From Pedomonas mirosovicensis (GTDB lineage Bacteria > Pseudomonadota > Alphaproteobacteria > Sphingomonadales > Sphingomonadaceae), in the NCBI RefSeq assembly GCF_022569295.1, contig NZ_JAKFIA010000001.1:1875001-1939000 (forward strand): DNA of 64,000 nt. Reading direction: 5' to 3'. Below, one piece after another: positions 19,712 through 32,747 of the stretch (positions are counted from its first letter, which is position 1; each line of letters begins with the position of its first letter). Below the pieces are notes generated by a model. That model worked only from the letters and a program-made list of their open reading frames with translations. It did not search any database and was not told where the DNA came from. The position numbers and the translations under genes were made by a program.

Positions 19712-20857
19712 TCAACCCAGGACGCCTGACAAACGGTCCCACAGTCCGAAGGATGCCAGGTCGTTCCAGGTGAGGAAAACCATCAAAGATACCACCAGCG
19801 TAAATCCGGCGAGAAATGCCCATTCCTGCACCTTCTGGCTGACCGGACGGCCACGGACAGCCTCGATCGCGTAGAGAAACAAATGCCCACCGTCAAGCAT
19901 CGGCACCGGCAGAAGGTTGACGAAGCCGAGGTTGAGCGAGATGAGCGCCATGAAGCTGATGAGCGCCAGCAGCCCCAGCGAGGCGTGCTGGCCCGAGACC
20001 TGAGCGATTTTCACCGGCCCACCCAGCTCCTTCACGGAACGGTCGCCGGTGATGATCTCCTTCAGCCCCCTGGCCATCATCACCGTCAGGTCGATGGTGG
20101 CCTCAGTCGCGTAGTAGAAGGCCTCGATGGGGCCGCGGCGCACCAGCTCCGGCATCCCGCCGAGCAGGCCCACCTGCCCCCGCACATACACATTCCCGAA
20201 CGGGTCCTTGTCCGTGATGCGCTCCGGCTTCACCACCAGCTCGCGCGTCACGCCGCTGCGTTCCACCTCCACGTACATCGCACCCTGCCCCGAGAACAGG
20301 CGCACGCGGTCGCGCACCTCCTCGAAGGAGTCCACGTCGCTGCCATCGATGGAAAGGATGAGGTCGCCCGGCTCGAAGCCCGCCTCGGCCGCCGGGCTGT
20401 TCGGCATCACCTCGGCCACCCGCGCCGGGGTGTACTGCTGGCCGATGGTCATGAAGAAGCCGGCGAAGATGAGAATGGCGAACAGGAAGTTCACCAGCGG
20501 CCCGGCCGCCACGATGATTGCCCGCTGCCACACCGGCTTCAGCGCGAAGGTCCCTTCCCGCTCCTCCGGCGTCATGGCGGCGATGGCCTCCGGGCTCGGC
20601 AGGCTGGCGCCGTTCTGGTCGCCCGCGAACTTCACATAACCGCCGAACGGCAGCAGCGACAGTTTCCAGCGGGTGCCGGCCTTGTCGGTCCAGCCGAACA
20701 TCTCCCGGCCGAAGCCGATGGAGAAGCTCTCGATGCGGGTCTTGAAGATGCGGCCGGCGATGTAGTGGCCCCATTCGTGGATGAAGACCAGAATCCCCAG
20801 AACGACGAGGAAGATCACGATGGTGAAGAAGAGACCGGGCTGCGGCAGTTCAACCAT
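19712..20857 (-). CDS. rseP: RIP metalloprotease RseP
   Basis: Inner-membrane site-2 zinc protease that performs intramembrane cleavage, classically of an anti-sigma factor in the envelope stress response. It has 381 residues. The zinc motif HEWGH is at residues 27-31 in the first transmembrane helix. A PDZ domain follows in the periplasmic loop (about 115-200), and the second active-site block PVPMLDGGH lies near residue 320. It lies between dxr and bamA in the minus-strand block. Confidence 0.96.
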   Translation of the reverse strand: MVELPQPGLFFTIVIFLVVLGILVFIHEWGHYIAGRIFKTRIESFSIGFGREMFGWTDKAGTRWKLSLLPFGGYVKFAGDQNGASLPSPEAIAAMTPEEREGTFALKPVWQRAIIVAAGPLVNFLFAILIFAGFFMTIGQQYTPARVAEVMPNSPAAEAGFEPGDLILSIDGSDVDSFEEVRDRVRLFSGQGAMYVEVERSGVTRELVVKPERITDKDPFGNVYVRGQVGLLGGMPELVRRGPIEAFYYATEATIDLTVMMARGLKEIITGDRSVKELGGPVKIAQVSGQHASLGLLALISFMALISLNLGFVNLLPVPMLDGGHLFLYAIEAVRGRPVSQKVQEWAFLAGFTLVVSLMVFLTWNDLASFGLWDRLSGVLG

Positions 20858-20862
20858 CCGTG

Positions 20863-22050
20863 CTACCTTTTCCTTTCCGCGGATGCGGCGCCATTTCTTG
20901 CCTCGACCACGGCCCGGGCGGCGCGTCGCGCCTCGGCGTCCACAGTCATCACGTCCGCCAGGCTTCCAATCCGGGGAGCGCCGAGCTTGTCCAGAACTTC
21001 CGCAACGATTGCGGCAATATCAAGAAAGCCGATCCGCCCATCAAGAAAGCTCTGCACCGCCACCTCATTAGCAGCGTTGAGCACGGCCGGGGCTCCCTCG
21101 CCAGCGCGCAGCGCCGACCAGGCCAGATTCAGCGCCGGAAAGCGTTCCGGATCTGGCCGCTCGAAGGTGAGCTGGCCGATGGCCGCCAAGTCCAGGCGCT
21201 TGCTGGGGGTTTCGATCCGATCCGGCCATGCCAGCGTATAGGCGATGGGCGTTCGCATGTCGGGCGTGCCCAGCTGGGCCAGCACCGAGCCATCCACATA
21301 TTCGACCATCGAGTGGACGACCGACTGCGGGTGCACCAGCACGTCCAGCTGCTCGACCAAAACCGGGAACAGGTGGTGCGCCTCGATCAGCTCCAGCCCC
21401 TTGTTCATCAGCGTGGCCGAATCGATGGAGATTTTGGCCCCCATCGACCACACCGGGTGCGAGAGCGCCTGCTCGCGCGTCACCTGCGCCATTTCTTCTC
21501 GGCTTTTGCCGCGAAACGGCCCGCCCGAGGCGGTCAGGATCACCCGGGCTACCCGCTCCGGGCGCTGGTAGTCGAACACCTGGTAAATGGCGTTGTGCTC
21601 GGAATCGACCGGCAGCAGCCGCCCTCCGCTGTCGTTGGCAGCCTTGGTCACGAGATCCCCGGCGCAAACGAGGGATTCCTTGTTGGCCAGCGCCACGGTC
21701 GCGCCGCGCTCAGCCGCCTTCAGCGTCGGTTGCAGGCCTGCCGCGCCAACGATGGCGGACATCACCCAGTCTGCCGGGCGCTCGGCTGCCTCGACCACCG
21801 CCTGCGGCCCTGCGGCCACCTCGATGCCCGTGCCGCTGAGCGCCTCCTTCAGCGCGCCATAGGCGTTCGCATCGGCCACAACCGCCAGTTCGGGGCGGAA
21901 TTTTCGCGCCGCCTCGGCCAGTTCCACCACATTGCTGTTGGCGGTCAGCGCCACGCACCGATACTTGTCCGGGTTGCGCCCAATCAGATCGAGCGTCGAG
22001 CGGCCGATCGAACCGGTTGCCCCAAGGATCGTGACGGGCCTTACGCTCAC
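20863..22050 (-). CDS. dxr: 1-deoxy-D-xylulose-5-phosphate reductoisomerase
   Basis: Second enzyme of the MEP isoprenoid pathway: NADPH-dependent rearrangement of DXP to MEP. It has 395 residues from the GTG at 22050. The Rossmann motif ILGATGSIGRSTLDLI is at the N terminus, and the catalytic-domain blocks LTASGGPFRG and ATLMNKGLELIEA follow. The start GTG overlaps the cdsA TGA (GTGA), which favours it over any longer reading. It is followed within 6 bases by rseP. Confidence 0.96.
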   Translation of the reverse strand: MSVRPVTILGATGSIGRSTLDLIGRNPDKYRCVALTANSNVVELAEAARKFRPELAVVADANAYGALKEALSGTGIEVAAGPQAVVEAAERPADWVMSAIVGAAGLQPTLKAAERGATVALANKESLVCAGDLVTKAANDSGGRLLPVDSEHNAIYQVFDYQRPERVARVILTASGGPFRGKSREEMAQVTREQALSHPVWSMGAKISIDSATLMNKGLELIEAHHLFPVLVEQLDVLVHPQSVVHSMVEYVDGSVLAQLGTPDMRTPIAYTLAWPDRIETPSKRLDLAAIGQLTFERPDPERFPALNLAWSALRAGEGAPAVLNAANEVAVQSFLDGRIGFLDIAAIVAEVLDKLGAPRIGSLADVMTVDAEARRAARAVVEARNGAASAERKR

Positions 22051-22874
22051 AGAATGGCTCCTATCCCAAGCCCAACCAGTTCGGCCAGCGCCACCACCGG
22101 CGCGGCTGCAATCAGGCCGTCCACCCGGTCCATGATACCTCCATGGCCGGGCAGGATGCTGCCGGAATCTTTCACGTCGAACGCTCGCTTCAGCGCAGAT
22201 TCCGCAAGGTCTCCCGCTTGCGCCACAACGGCCAGCACGGCCGCGGCGCCCGCCAGCGCGCCGGAGGCTGCCAGCGGCAGGCCGAACAGCGCGCCGATCA
22301 CCCAGCCGCCCAGCGCCGCGCCCGCCATGCCGCCGATGAGGCCCGACCAGGTTTTCTTCGGGGAAATGCGCGGGGCCAGCTTCGGCCCGCCGAAGCGCCG
22401 CCCGGCGAAGTAGGCGAAGGTGTCCGTCAGCGCCACTGCCACCATCAGCCACAGCACGATGAGGAAGCCGTCCGGCAGGCCGCGCAGCCACACCAGCGCC
22501 AGTCCTGGCACCGCGGCATAGACCAGCCCCAGCCCGGTCCACCGGGCCGCCCGCTGCCGCAAGCCGACGCCCCACAGCGCCATCGCCAGTCCGCCAATCA
22601 CCACCAGCGCCAGCGCCCATTCCCAGCGCCCGCTACCGCCAAGGCCGAAGCTTGCGGCCAGCAGCGTCAGCGCGATCCGGTAGGCCACGCGCGACCGCGC
22701 CGCCCCGGTGATGCCGCACCATTCGCGCAGCACCAGCGCGCAGATGATGACGCCGAGCGCCAGGAAGGCGACGCCCCCCAGCCACAACAGGCCCAGCGCC
22801 ACGGCGGCCATGGCCAGCCCGGCGATCAGGCGGACTTTCAGATCAGACAAAGGCTTTGAATCCCCCCCGGACAC
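22047..22874 (-). CDS. cdsA: Phosphatidate cytidylyltransferase
   Basis: Integral membrane enzyme that makes CDP-diacylglycerol from phosphatidate and CTP for phospholipid synthesis. It has about 275 residues with seven or eight hydrophobic segments. The C-terminal CDP-glyceride signature is seen in GHGGIMDRVDGLIAAAP and the ISPKKTWSGLIGG block. I chose the GTG at 22874, 7 bases after the uppS stop; a longer reading from 22943 would overlap uppS by about 60 bases and is less likely. Confidence 0.92.
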   Translation of the reverse strand: MSGGDSKPLSDLKVRLIAGLAMAAVALGLLWLGGVAFLALGVIICALVLREWCGITGAARSRVAYRIALTLLAASFGLGGSGRWEWALALVVIGGLAMALWGVGLRQRAARWTGLGLVYAAVPGLALVWLRGLPDGFLIVLWLMVAVALTDTFAYFAGRRFGGPKLAPRISPKKTWSGLIGGMAGAALGGWVIGALFGLPLAASGALAGAAAVLAVVAQAGDLAESALKRAFDVKDSGSILPGHGGIMDRVDGLIAAAPVVALAELVGLGIGAIL

Positions 22875-22881
22875 GGCTGTT

Positions 22882-23634
22882 TCACCGTCCTCCGAAGCGC
22901 CGTTCGCGCTGCGCGTAATCCGCCAGCGCCGATTCCAGCGCATCGCGATCGAAGTCCGGCCACAGGCAGGGCACGAAGATTAGCTCCGCATAGGCCGCCT
23001 GCCACAAGAGGAAGTTGGACAGCCGCTGCTCGCCCGAGGTGCGGATGATGAGGTCCGGGTCGGGAATGTTGCGGGTAAGCAGATGCTCCGCGACCGTCGC
23101 CTCGCTCACCGCGTCCGCGTCCAGCGCGCCGTCCCTCACCTTGCGGGCGATTTCCCGCACGGCGGCGGTGATCTCCGCCTGCGCGCCATAGTTCAGCGCC
23201 AGGATGAGCGTCAGCCCGGTATTGCCGGCGGTCAGCGCCTCGGACTCGTCCACCAGCGCCACCACGTCCTTTGAAAGCCGGGTGCGATCGCCGATCACGC
23301 GCAGGCGCACGTTACGGGCGTTCAGTTCCGCCACCTCGTTCCGGAGATAGTGCCGCAGCAGGCTCATCAGGTCGTCCACCTCCTCGGGCGGACGCTTCCA
23401 GTTCTCCGACGAGAAGGCGTAGAGCGTCAGGTAGCTGACGCCCAGTTCCACGCAGGCCGAGACCGTGCGCCGCACAGCCTCCGCGCCCTGGCGATGGCCG
23501 AGGGCGCGTGGCAGAAGCCGCCGTTTCGCCCAGCGGCCGTTGCCGTCCATGATGATGGCGATGTGCCGGGGCGGCGTATTCGCGGCCAGGCGGGAGGGTG
23601 CGGTCGCGGTCAACGTCGGCCCATCACTTGCCAA
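22882..23634 (-). CDS. uppS: Isoprenyl transferase (undecaprenyl diphosphate synthase)
   Basis: Adds isopentenyl units in cis to farnesyl diphosphate to form the undecaprenyl carrier for peptidoglycan and polysaccharides. It has up to 250 residues. The substrate motif [16 protein letters not shown], the [12 protein letters not shown] block and the C-terminal [19 protein letters not shown] block (a dimer and diphosphate site) are present. The start codon is uncertain: the frame opens with a TTG at 23634 inside frr, and a TTG at 23613 is an alternative. Overlap with frr suggests translational coupling. Confidence 0.94.
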   Translation of the reverse strand: MASDGPTLTATAPSRLAANTPPRHIAIIMDGNGRWAKRRLLPRALGHRQGAEAVRRTVSACVELGVSYLTLYAFSSENWKRPPEEVDDLMSLLRHYLRNEVAELNARNVRLRVIGDRTRLSKDVVALVDESEALTAGNTGLTLILALNYGAQAEITAAVREIARKVRDGALDADAVSEATVAEHLLTRNIPDPDLIIRTSGEQRLSNFLLWQAAYAELIFVPCLWPDFDRDALESALADYAQRERRFGGR

Positions 23635-24181
23635 GGATTTCTTTTTCCTTGGCGCTGGCCGCCGCGTCGATCTCGCCGATCACCTTGTCGGTGAGCTTCT
23701 GGATCTCGTCGGCCCGGCGCTTGTGATCGTCCTGGCCGATCTCGCCGTCCTTCTCCGCCTTCTTCAGTGCATCCATGCCGTCGCGGCGCACGTTGCGAAC
23801 GGCGACGCGGGCCTTCTCCGCATACTGGGAGGCCAGCTTGGCCAGCTCCTTGCGGCGCTCTTCCGTCAGTTCGGGGATCGGCAGGCGGATCACCTGGCCT
23901 TCCGCGATCGGGTTGAGACCAAGGCCCGACGAGCGCAGCGCCTTCTCGACGGCGCTGGCGTTGGAGCGGTCCCACACCTGCACGGAGAGCATGCGCGGCT
24001 CCGGCGCGGTCACGGTCGCAACCTGGTTCAGCGGCATGTTCGCGCCATAGACTTCCACCACGATCGGATCGAGAAGCGACGTGGAGGCCCGGCCGGTCCG
24101 CAGGCCGGAGAGATCGTGCTTCAGGGTTTCCAGCGCGCCGCGCATCCGGCGCTCAAGATCGGCTTTGTCGTAGGTGCTCAT
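23624..24181 (-). CDS. frr: Ribosome recycling factor
   Basis: With EF-G, splits post-termination ribosomes. It has 185 residues, the standard size, with the conserved [14 protein letters not shown] block near the N terminus, the [16 protein letters not shown] block and the C-terminal helical region. It lies 17 bases downstream of pyrH and overlaps the start of uppS, matching the common pyrH-frr-uppS-cdsA order. Confidence 0.97.
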   Translation of the reverse strand: MSTYDKADLERRMRGALETLKHDLSGLRTGRASTSLLDPIVVEVYGANMPLNQVATVTAPEPRMLSVQVWDRSNASAVEKALRSSGLGLNPIAEGQVIRLPIPELTEERRKELAKLASQYAEKARVAVRNVRRDGMDALKKAEKDGEIGQDDHKRRADEIQKLTDKVIGEIDAAASAKEKEILGK

Positions 24182-24198
24182 GATATCGTGCCTCGTTG

Positions 24199-24924
24199 TC
24201 AGGCGTCGTTGCTGATAATGGTCGCCGTGCCGGTGCCTTCCAGCACGCGGGCAAGGTTCCCATGCTCGTGAATGGAAAAGACCACAATCGGAATGCTGTT
24301 GTCACGGCACAGCGCGACCGCGGACGCATCCAGAACCTGAAGATTGTCGGCCAGAACCTTATTGAAGCTCAAGGTTTCATAGCGCACGGCGTTCGGGTCC
24401 TTCTTGGGGTCGGCCGTGTAGACGCCGTCCACCTGCGTGCCCTTCAGGAGTGCGTTGCAGCCCATTTCCGCCGCGCGCAGCGCCGCTGCCGTATCGGTGG
24501 TGAAGAACGGGTTGCCGGTGCCCGCCGCGAAAATGACGATCCGGCCCTTCTCCATGTGCCGCACGGCCCGGCGGCGGATGTAAGGCTCGCACACGCTGGA
24601 CATCGGAATGGCGGACTGCACCCGCGTCTCGACGCCCATGTGCTCAAGCGCATTCTGCACCGCCAGCGCGTTCATCACCGTCGCCAGCATTCCCATGTAG
24701 TCGGCCGAAGCCCGGTCGAACCCCTTGGCGGCAGCGGCCAGGCCGCGGAAGATGTTTCCGCCGCCGACCACCAGGCAGATCTGGAAGCCGGCATCCCGCG
24801 CCAGCTTCACCTCGACTGCGATCCGCTCCACCGTGGCCGGGTCGATGCCGTACTGCCCGGTTCCCATCAGGGATTCGCCGGAGAGCTTGAGGAGGACCCG
24901 GTTAAATCGCCGCCGCGCCGTCAT
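24199..24924 (-). CDS. pyrH: Uridylate kinase
   Basis: Phosphorylates UMP to UDP in pyrimidine nucleotide synthesis; it belongs to the amino-acid-kinase fold and is hexameric. It has 241 residues from the ATG at 24924 ([17 protein letters not shown]). The nucleotide-binding blocks [22 protein letters not shown] and [13 protein letters not shown] are visible. An in-frame ATG 15 codons upstream is not preferred, because a GGGAC stretch lies just before 24924. A terminator separates it from tsf, so it probably starts a new transcript. Confidence 0.96.
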   Translation of the reverse strand: MTARRRFNRVLLKLSGESLMGTGQYGIDPATVERIAVEVKLARDAGFQICLVVGGGNIFRGLAAAAKGFDRASADYMGMLATVMNALAVQNALEHMGVETRVQSAIPMSSVCEPYIRRRAVRHMEKGRIVIFAAGTGNPFFTTDTAAALRAAEMGCNALLKGTQVDGVYTADPKKDPNAVRYETLSFNKVLADNLQVLDASAVALCRDNSIPIVVFSIHEHGNLARVLEGTGTATIISNDA

Positions 24925-24999
24925 AGTCCCCGTCCCTCTCCCTGATCTTTCGTTCTCTGCATCCGGCATACTCCGCCGGACGCCTCATCCAGACAAGCA

Positions 25000-25034
25000 A
25001 AACCGGCCAGCACCATAGAGGGGCTGGCCGGTCC
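25000..25034 (-). terminator. Terminator after tsf
   Basis: ACCGGCCAGC/GCTGGCCGGT stem (25002-25032). On the minus strand a TTTTG tract follows. It lies about 18 bases past the tsf stop codon and separates the rpsB-tsf unit from pyrH. Confidence 0.88.
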
Positions 25035-25050
25035 TGCCAACAGTTTCGGT

Positions 25051-25983
25051 TTAGTTCGAGCCGGCTGCAGCGGCAACTTCAGCGGCGAAATCGCTCGCCT
25101 GCTTCTCGATGCCCTCGCCCAGCTGGAAGCGCAGGTAGCCCTTCAGGACAACCGGAGCGCCCACGTCCTTGGCGGCCTGGGCGATCACGTCGCTGATCTT
25201 GGTCTTCCCGTCGATCACGAACACCTGGTTCACCAGGCAGACTTCTTCCTTGAACTTCCGCAGCGCGCCTTCGACCATCTTGCCCACGATCTCGGCCGGC
25301 TTGCCGCTCGCTGCAGCCTTTTCAGCGGCAATGGCGCGCTCGCGCTCGAGGGTTTCCGGATCGATGCCGGTCTCGTCCAGCGCCAGCGGGCTGGCAGCGG
25401 CCACGTGCATGGCGATCTGCTTGCCCAGCGCCTCGAGCTTCTCGGCATCGCCAGCCGACTCAAGGGCAACCAGCACGCCGATCTTGCCGATGCCCGGCGC
25501 GATGGCGCCGTGGACATAACCGGAGACGACGCCCTGGCTCACCTCGATGGTGCCGGCGCGGCGCAGCGACTGATTCTCGCCGATGTTGGCGATGTTCTGG
25601 GTCAGCTGCTCGGCCACGGTGCCGGCGCCGCCCGGATAGGCAGCGTTGGCGATCTCGGCGATGTCCGAGGTGCCCTTTTCCAGCGCGATCTCGGTGACGG
25701 CGCGCACGAAATTCTGGAAAATCTCGTTCTTGGCAACGAAGTCGGTCTCGGAGTTGACCTCGACCACCGCGCCCTTCGTACCGGCAACGGCAATGCCGAT
25801 CAGACCTTCGGCGGCCACGCGCCCGGCCTTCTTCGCGGCAGCGGCCAGACCCTTGGTCCGCAGCCAGTCAACTGCCGCTTCCAGGTCGCCGCCCGTCTCG
25901 TTCAGCGCCTTCTTGCAGTCCATCATGCCCGCGCCGGTCTTCTCGCGCAGTTCCTTCACCAGGCTCGCAGTAATCTCAGCCAT
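25051..25983 (-). CDS. tsf: Translation elongation factor Ts
   Basis: Guanine nucleotide exchange factor for EF-Tu. It has 310 residues. The N-terminal UBA-like domain carries the [19 protein letters not shown] block (about residues 15-33), and the core has [10 protein letters not shown] at about residue 80. It follows rpsB on the minus strand with 290 bases between, including a large hairpin, so both separate and joint transcripts are possible. Confidence 0.97.
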   Translation of the reverse strand: MAEITASLVKELREKTGAGMMDCKKALNETGGDLEAAVDWLRTKGLAAAAKKAGRVAAEGLIGIAVAGTKGAVVEVNSETDFVAKNEIFQNFVRAVTEIALEKGTSDIAEIANAAYPGGAGTVAEQLTQNIANIGENQSLRRAGTIEVSQGVVSGYVHGAIAPGIGKIGVLVALESAGDAEKLEALGKQIAMHVAAASPLALDETGIDPETLERERAIAAEKAAASGKPAEIVGKMVEGALRKFKEEVCLVNQVFVIDGKTKISDVIAQAAKDVGAPVVLKGYLRFQLGEGIEKQASDFAAEVAAAAGSN

Positions 25984-26224
25984 GTCTCATCCCTTCGGTC
26001 TGATCGCAGTCGTCTTACAACGTGTCACCCCCGCGGGCTGGCGCATTGGCGATCGTGCCGCCAGGGGCCGGTGCGGGGGTCCATAAACGCGGGGATACTG
26101 TTGCGTACCGCGATGGAGTCCCGCGAGACAGCGGGACTAACACGTCAATGCGTCATTGCTTTTGCAAACGCATCACGGAGCCTCTTTGGCAGAGCGCGCC
26201 GCGAGCGTCGCTCAAGCGCATCGG

Positions 26225-26267
26225 GGACAACCCCGGCCCGCCCTTGCGGCGACCGGGGTTGTCCTGC
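26225..26267 (-). terminator. Large hairpin between rpsB and tsf
   Basis: GGACAACCCCGG/CCGGGGTTGTCC stem with a G+C-rich loop, directly after the rpsB stop codon. No T-tract follows on either strand, so it may be an attenuating or RNA-stabilising hairpin. The remaining 25984-26224 contains no gene that I can support. Confidence 0.6.
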
Positions 26268-26273
26268 CGTGCG

Positions 26274-27041
26274 TTACTCGGCGGCCGGAGCCTCGGCCAG
26301 GCCCTGCTCCACCGGCTGCTCCATGGCGCCGATGTCGCGGCCCTTGCGAACCTGCTCGTTCACCTTGCCGTCCAGAACGGCGTCGGCGATGGCGTCGCAG
26401 TAGAGCTTGATCGCGCGGCTGGCGTCGTCGTTGCCCGGAATCGGGAAGGCGATGCCGTCCGGCTTGCAGTTGGTGTCAAGGATGGCGATCACCGGAATGC
26501 CGAGGGTGTTGGCCTCGTGGATCGCAATGTTTTCCTTGTTGGTGTCGATGATGAAGATGACGTCCGGCAGGCCGCCCATGTCGCGGATGCCGCCCAGCGA
26601 CTGAGCGAGCTTGTCGCGGTCGCGGGTCATCTTCAGGATTTCCTTCTTGGTGAGGCCGTGGGTCGAGCCCGACAGACGCTCCTCGATCTGCTTGTAGCGG
26701 CGGATCGACTGGCTGATCGTGCGCCAGTTGGTCAGCATGCCGCCCAGCCAGCGGTGGTTCACATAGTAGTGACCGCAACGAGCTGCAGCCTCGGCCACCG
26801 GGTCCTGCGCCTGACGCTTGGTGCCGACGAACAGGATCTTGCCGCCGGCGGCGGTCACGTCACGGACGAACTGCAGCGCACGCGCCAAGAGCGGCACGGT
26901 CTGGCTGAGGTCGATGATGTGGACGCCATTGCGCTCGCCGAAAATGTACGGCGCCATGCGCGGGTTCCAGCGGTGGGTTTGGTGACCAAAGTGTGCGCCA
27001 GCTTCCAAAAGCTGCTGCATCGTAACGACGGGAACCGCCAT
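26274..27041 (-). CDS. rpsB: 30S ribosomal protein S2
   Basis: Component of the small ribosomal subunit needed for S1 binding. It has 255 residues with an alphaproteobacterial-type C-terminal extension rich in Ala and Glu. Visible family blocks are [17 protein letters not shown] at the N terminus, [12 protein letters not shown] and [13 protein letters not shown] strong GGAGAAGGAGAG Shine-Dalgarno precedes the ATG. Confidence 0.98.
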   Translation of the reverse strand: MAVPVVTMQQLLEAGAHFGHQTHRWNPRMAPYIFGERNGVHIIDLSQTVPLLARALQFVRDVTAAGGKILFVGTKRQAQDPVAEAAARCGHYYVNHRWLGGMLTNWRTISQSIRRYKQIEERLSGSTHGLTKKEILKMTRDRDKLAQSLGGIRDMGGLPDVIFIIDTNKENIAIHEANTLGIPVIAILDTNCKPDGIAFPIPGNDDASRAIKLYCDAIADAVLDGKVNEQVRKGRDIGAMEQPVEQGLAEAPAAE

Positions 27042-27478
27042 ACGTTCTCTCCTTCTCCAGTTATATCCGCCGCGGGGGTTTCGGCCTATCGGCCCACCGG
27101 GAAGGCTCGCCCCCGCGTGTGAGATGGGCGGGGCATTACCCCAGCCTTAAGCAGAAATCAAGCAACCCGTTCAGACAAAAGCACGCTGGCCTGGGCGATT
27201 GCAGGAATTGCCTCCTCCAAGAGGGGGCGCCCCTCCCTTGGAACCCCCATTCGGTTAAGCGTGCCGCTTCGTTTAAGCGTGCCGCGCATGGCAGCGCGGT
27301 TGCGCCATGCACGCCTTGCGGTCATGCCGGGTACGGCCCCGCTCCCCAAACTTCAGAAGAAGCGGCGGGGAGACCTAAACGCGGCCCGAAAACGAAAGGG
27401 AGTGCAGAGGGGCAAGTCTCTCTGCGAAAAAACTTAAAAAGAACAAAGCGAAGCAAAGGGCCGCCGAACCAACCGCCC
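27042..27478. other. Intergenic stretch between rpsB and the dnaE 3' end
   Basis: No supported gene. It should hold the rpsB promoter (right of 27041) and the terminator after dnaE (27381-27428). A short direct repeat, TTAAGCGTGCCGC, occurs twice at about 27255-27290. Confidence 0.5.
27381..27428 (-). terminator. Hairpin at the 3' end of dnaE
   Basis: GCAGAG/CTCTGC stem (27404-27425). On the minus strand it is followed by CTCCCTTTCGTTTTCGGGCC, matching the tail of the other family members. It lies about 55 bases past the dnaE stop codon. Confidence 0.6.
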
Positions 27479-31036
<3,558 letters not shown>

Positions 31037-31496
31037 GCTCGAATCGGAACCGCTGAAAACCATGGACAGGACAGGCATGGAAGAGACCGGCAGCGCCCCG
31101 CTGCCGGGCGTGCCCGCCGCGACTCCCTGTGTAGCGCGTTCGGTCTGCGGCGCATAGGCCCAGCCGCGCCCCGCCCATCCCCGGCCTGCCTGCCCCCAGC
31201 CTGCCTGCCCCCAGTCCACCCGTTCCCGAACTGCCACGCGCACCAGCCGCTCCCACGGCCACAGCAGGCCAAGGAGGCAAAGCAGCAGGAGGAGGGGGGA
31301 GCGTCTGGACCATGGGCGGCACCATACCATCTATGGACTACCGCCCAAAAGAACAAAAATCGAACATTCGACCATAAACCTGCGTCGGCACCCCCGCCCT
31401 TGCCTCACCGCCTGCGCGCGGCCCATGCGGCGCGGCGCGCGTTGCCCTTGCGGCTCGGCCCGGCTAAAACCCAGCCATCACCAGGAAAGCGTACAC
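31037..31496. other. Divergent intergenic region between dnaE and the aminotransferase
   Basis: The dnaE frame stays open to 31330, but the encoded 98 residues are Trp/Gly/Arg/Leu-rich with an imperfect repeat (GWGQAGRGWAG) and do not resemble DnaE, so I read this as an untranslated leader. A LexA-like motif lies at 31351-31365. Confidence 0.5.
31351..31365 (-). promoter_or_regulatory. Possible LexA box upstream of dnaE
   Basis: GAAC-N7-GAAC, the minus-strand form of the alphaproteobacterial LexA box, lies between dnaE and the aminotransferase gene. An 8-base match is expected by chance about twice in 64 kb counting both strands, so the position is suggestive only. Confidence 0.4.
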
Positions 31497-32639
31497 ATGT
31501 CCCAGTCTTCCCCCTCCCGGCCCAAGGTCGCCCCGTTCCATGCCATCGGCATCTCCCGCCTTGCCCATGCGCTGAAAGCGGAAGGCCGCTCCGTCATCCA
31601 CATGGAATTCGGCCAGCCCTCGACCGGCGCGCCCAAACCCGCCATCGCCCGCGCGCACGCGGTGCTGGACGCCGACCCCATGGGCTACTGGGAAAGCGTG
31701 CCGCTGAAACAGGCGATCGCCGCGCGTTACCAGTCGGGCTACGGCATCGAGGTCGCGCCGCAGCGGGTCATCCCCGCGTTCGGGGCGAGCGGCGCATTGG
31801 TTCTGGCCTTCACCGCCCTGTTCCGCCCAGGCGACCGCATCGCCCTCGCCCGGCCTGGCTATCCGGCCTACCGCAACACGCTGACCGCCATGCATCTGGA
31901 GCCGGTCGAGATCCCTTGCGGGCCAGAGACCCGCTACCAGCTCACCGCCGCCCACATCGAGGCGCTGGACCCCGCGCCTGCGGGCGTGATCGTGGCGAGC
32001 CCCGCCAACCCCACCGGCACCATGCTGACGGCCGACGAGCTGGCCGCCATTGCCGAGGTGTGCAAGCGGCGCGGCATCCGCCTGATTTCGGACGAGATCT
32101 ACCACGGCCTCTGCTACGCCCACGCGCCGGCGACGGCGCTCGCCTTTTCGGACGAAGCGGTGGTCGTCAACAGCTTCTCCAAGTTCTTCTCGATGGCGGG
32201 CTGGCGGCTCGGCTGGCTGGTGGTGCCGGAGAGCGAGGCGGAGGACTTCGCCACCATCACCGGCAACATGTTCCTCACCCCGCCGAGCCTGGCCCAGCAC
32301 GCGGCGCTCGCCGCACTGGAAGCGGAGGACGAGCTGCAGGCCCATGTGGCGGTCTACCGCGCCAACCGTCAGCTGCTGCTGGATCGGCTGCCCGCCATGG
32401 GCATCAGCCGGATCGCGCCGCCCGATGGGGCTTTCTACATCTATGCCGATATTGGCCACCTGACCAACGACAGCCTCGATTTCTGCCGTCGCCTCGTGCG
32501 GGAGACCGGCGTGGCGCTCGCCCCCGGCATCGACTTCGACCCCATCGAGGGCCAGCGGTTCCTGCGCTTCTCCTTCGCGGTCTCGACGCCGGAGGTGGAG
32601 GAGGCCCTGCAGCGGCTGGAGTCCTGGCTCAACCGTTAG
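31497..32639 (+). CDS. PLP-dependent class I/II aminotransferase
   Basis: Fold-type I pyridoxal-phosphate aminotransferase of 380 residues; the amino-acid substrate is not clear. The family blocks are SPANPTGTM, ISDEIYHGL (the Asp/Tyr that contact PLP) and SFSKFFSMAGWRLGW, with the Schiff-base Lys in SFSKFF; a C-terminal Arg that binds the substrate carboxylate is in RFLRFSFA. The start ATG at 31497 is preceded by AGGAAAG. It is a single gene, divergent from dnaE. Confidence 0.93.
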   Translation: MSQSSPSRPKVAPFHAIGISRLAHALKAEGRSVIHMEFGQPSTGAPKPAIARAHAVLDADPMGYWESVPLKQAIAARYQSGYGIEVAPQRVIPAFGASGALVLAFTALFRPGDRIALARPGYPAYRNTLTAMHLEPVEIPCGPETRYQLTAAHIEALDPAPAGVIVASPANPTGTMLTADELAAIAEVCKRRGIRLISDEIYHGLCYAHAPATALAFSDEAVVVNSFSKFFSMAGWRLGWLVVPESEAEDFATITGNMFLTPPSLAQHAALAALEAEDELQAHVAVYRANRQLLLDRLPAMGISRIAPPDGAFYIYADIGHLTNDSLDFCRRLVRETGVALAPGIDFDPIEGQRFLRFSFAVSTPEVEEALQRLESWLNR

Positions 32640-32684
32640 GCTGTGCACTTCATCGTTGCTAATGGTTTCTTTGTCTGCGGGGGT

Positions 32685-32709
32685 GGAACACATTGCCGGA
32701 GTTCTTGTT
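32685..32709 (+). promoter_or_regulatory. Possible EcfG-type (general stress) promoter of the first KGG gene
   Basis: GGAAC (32685-32689), 16 bases, then TGTT. The alphaproteobacterial general stress sigma factor EcfG prefers GGAAC-N16/17-CGTT. The second KGG gene has GGAAC at 33339, at nearly the same distance from its start (61 versus 63 bases), but a poor -10. Confidence 0.4.
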
Positions 32710-32747
32710 CACTTTGGTGCATCGTCCGTACAAAGAAGGAGGTAACG

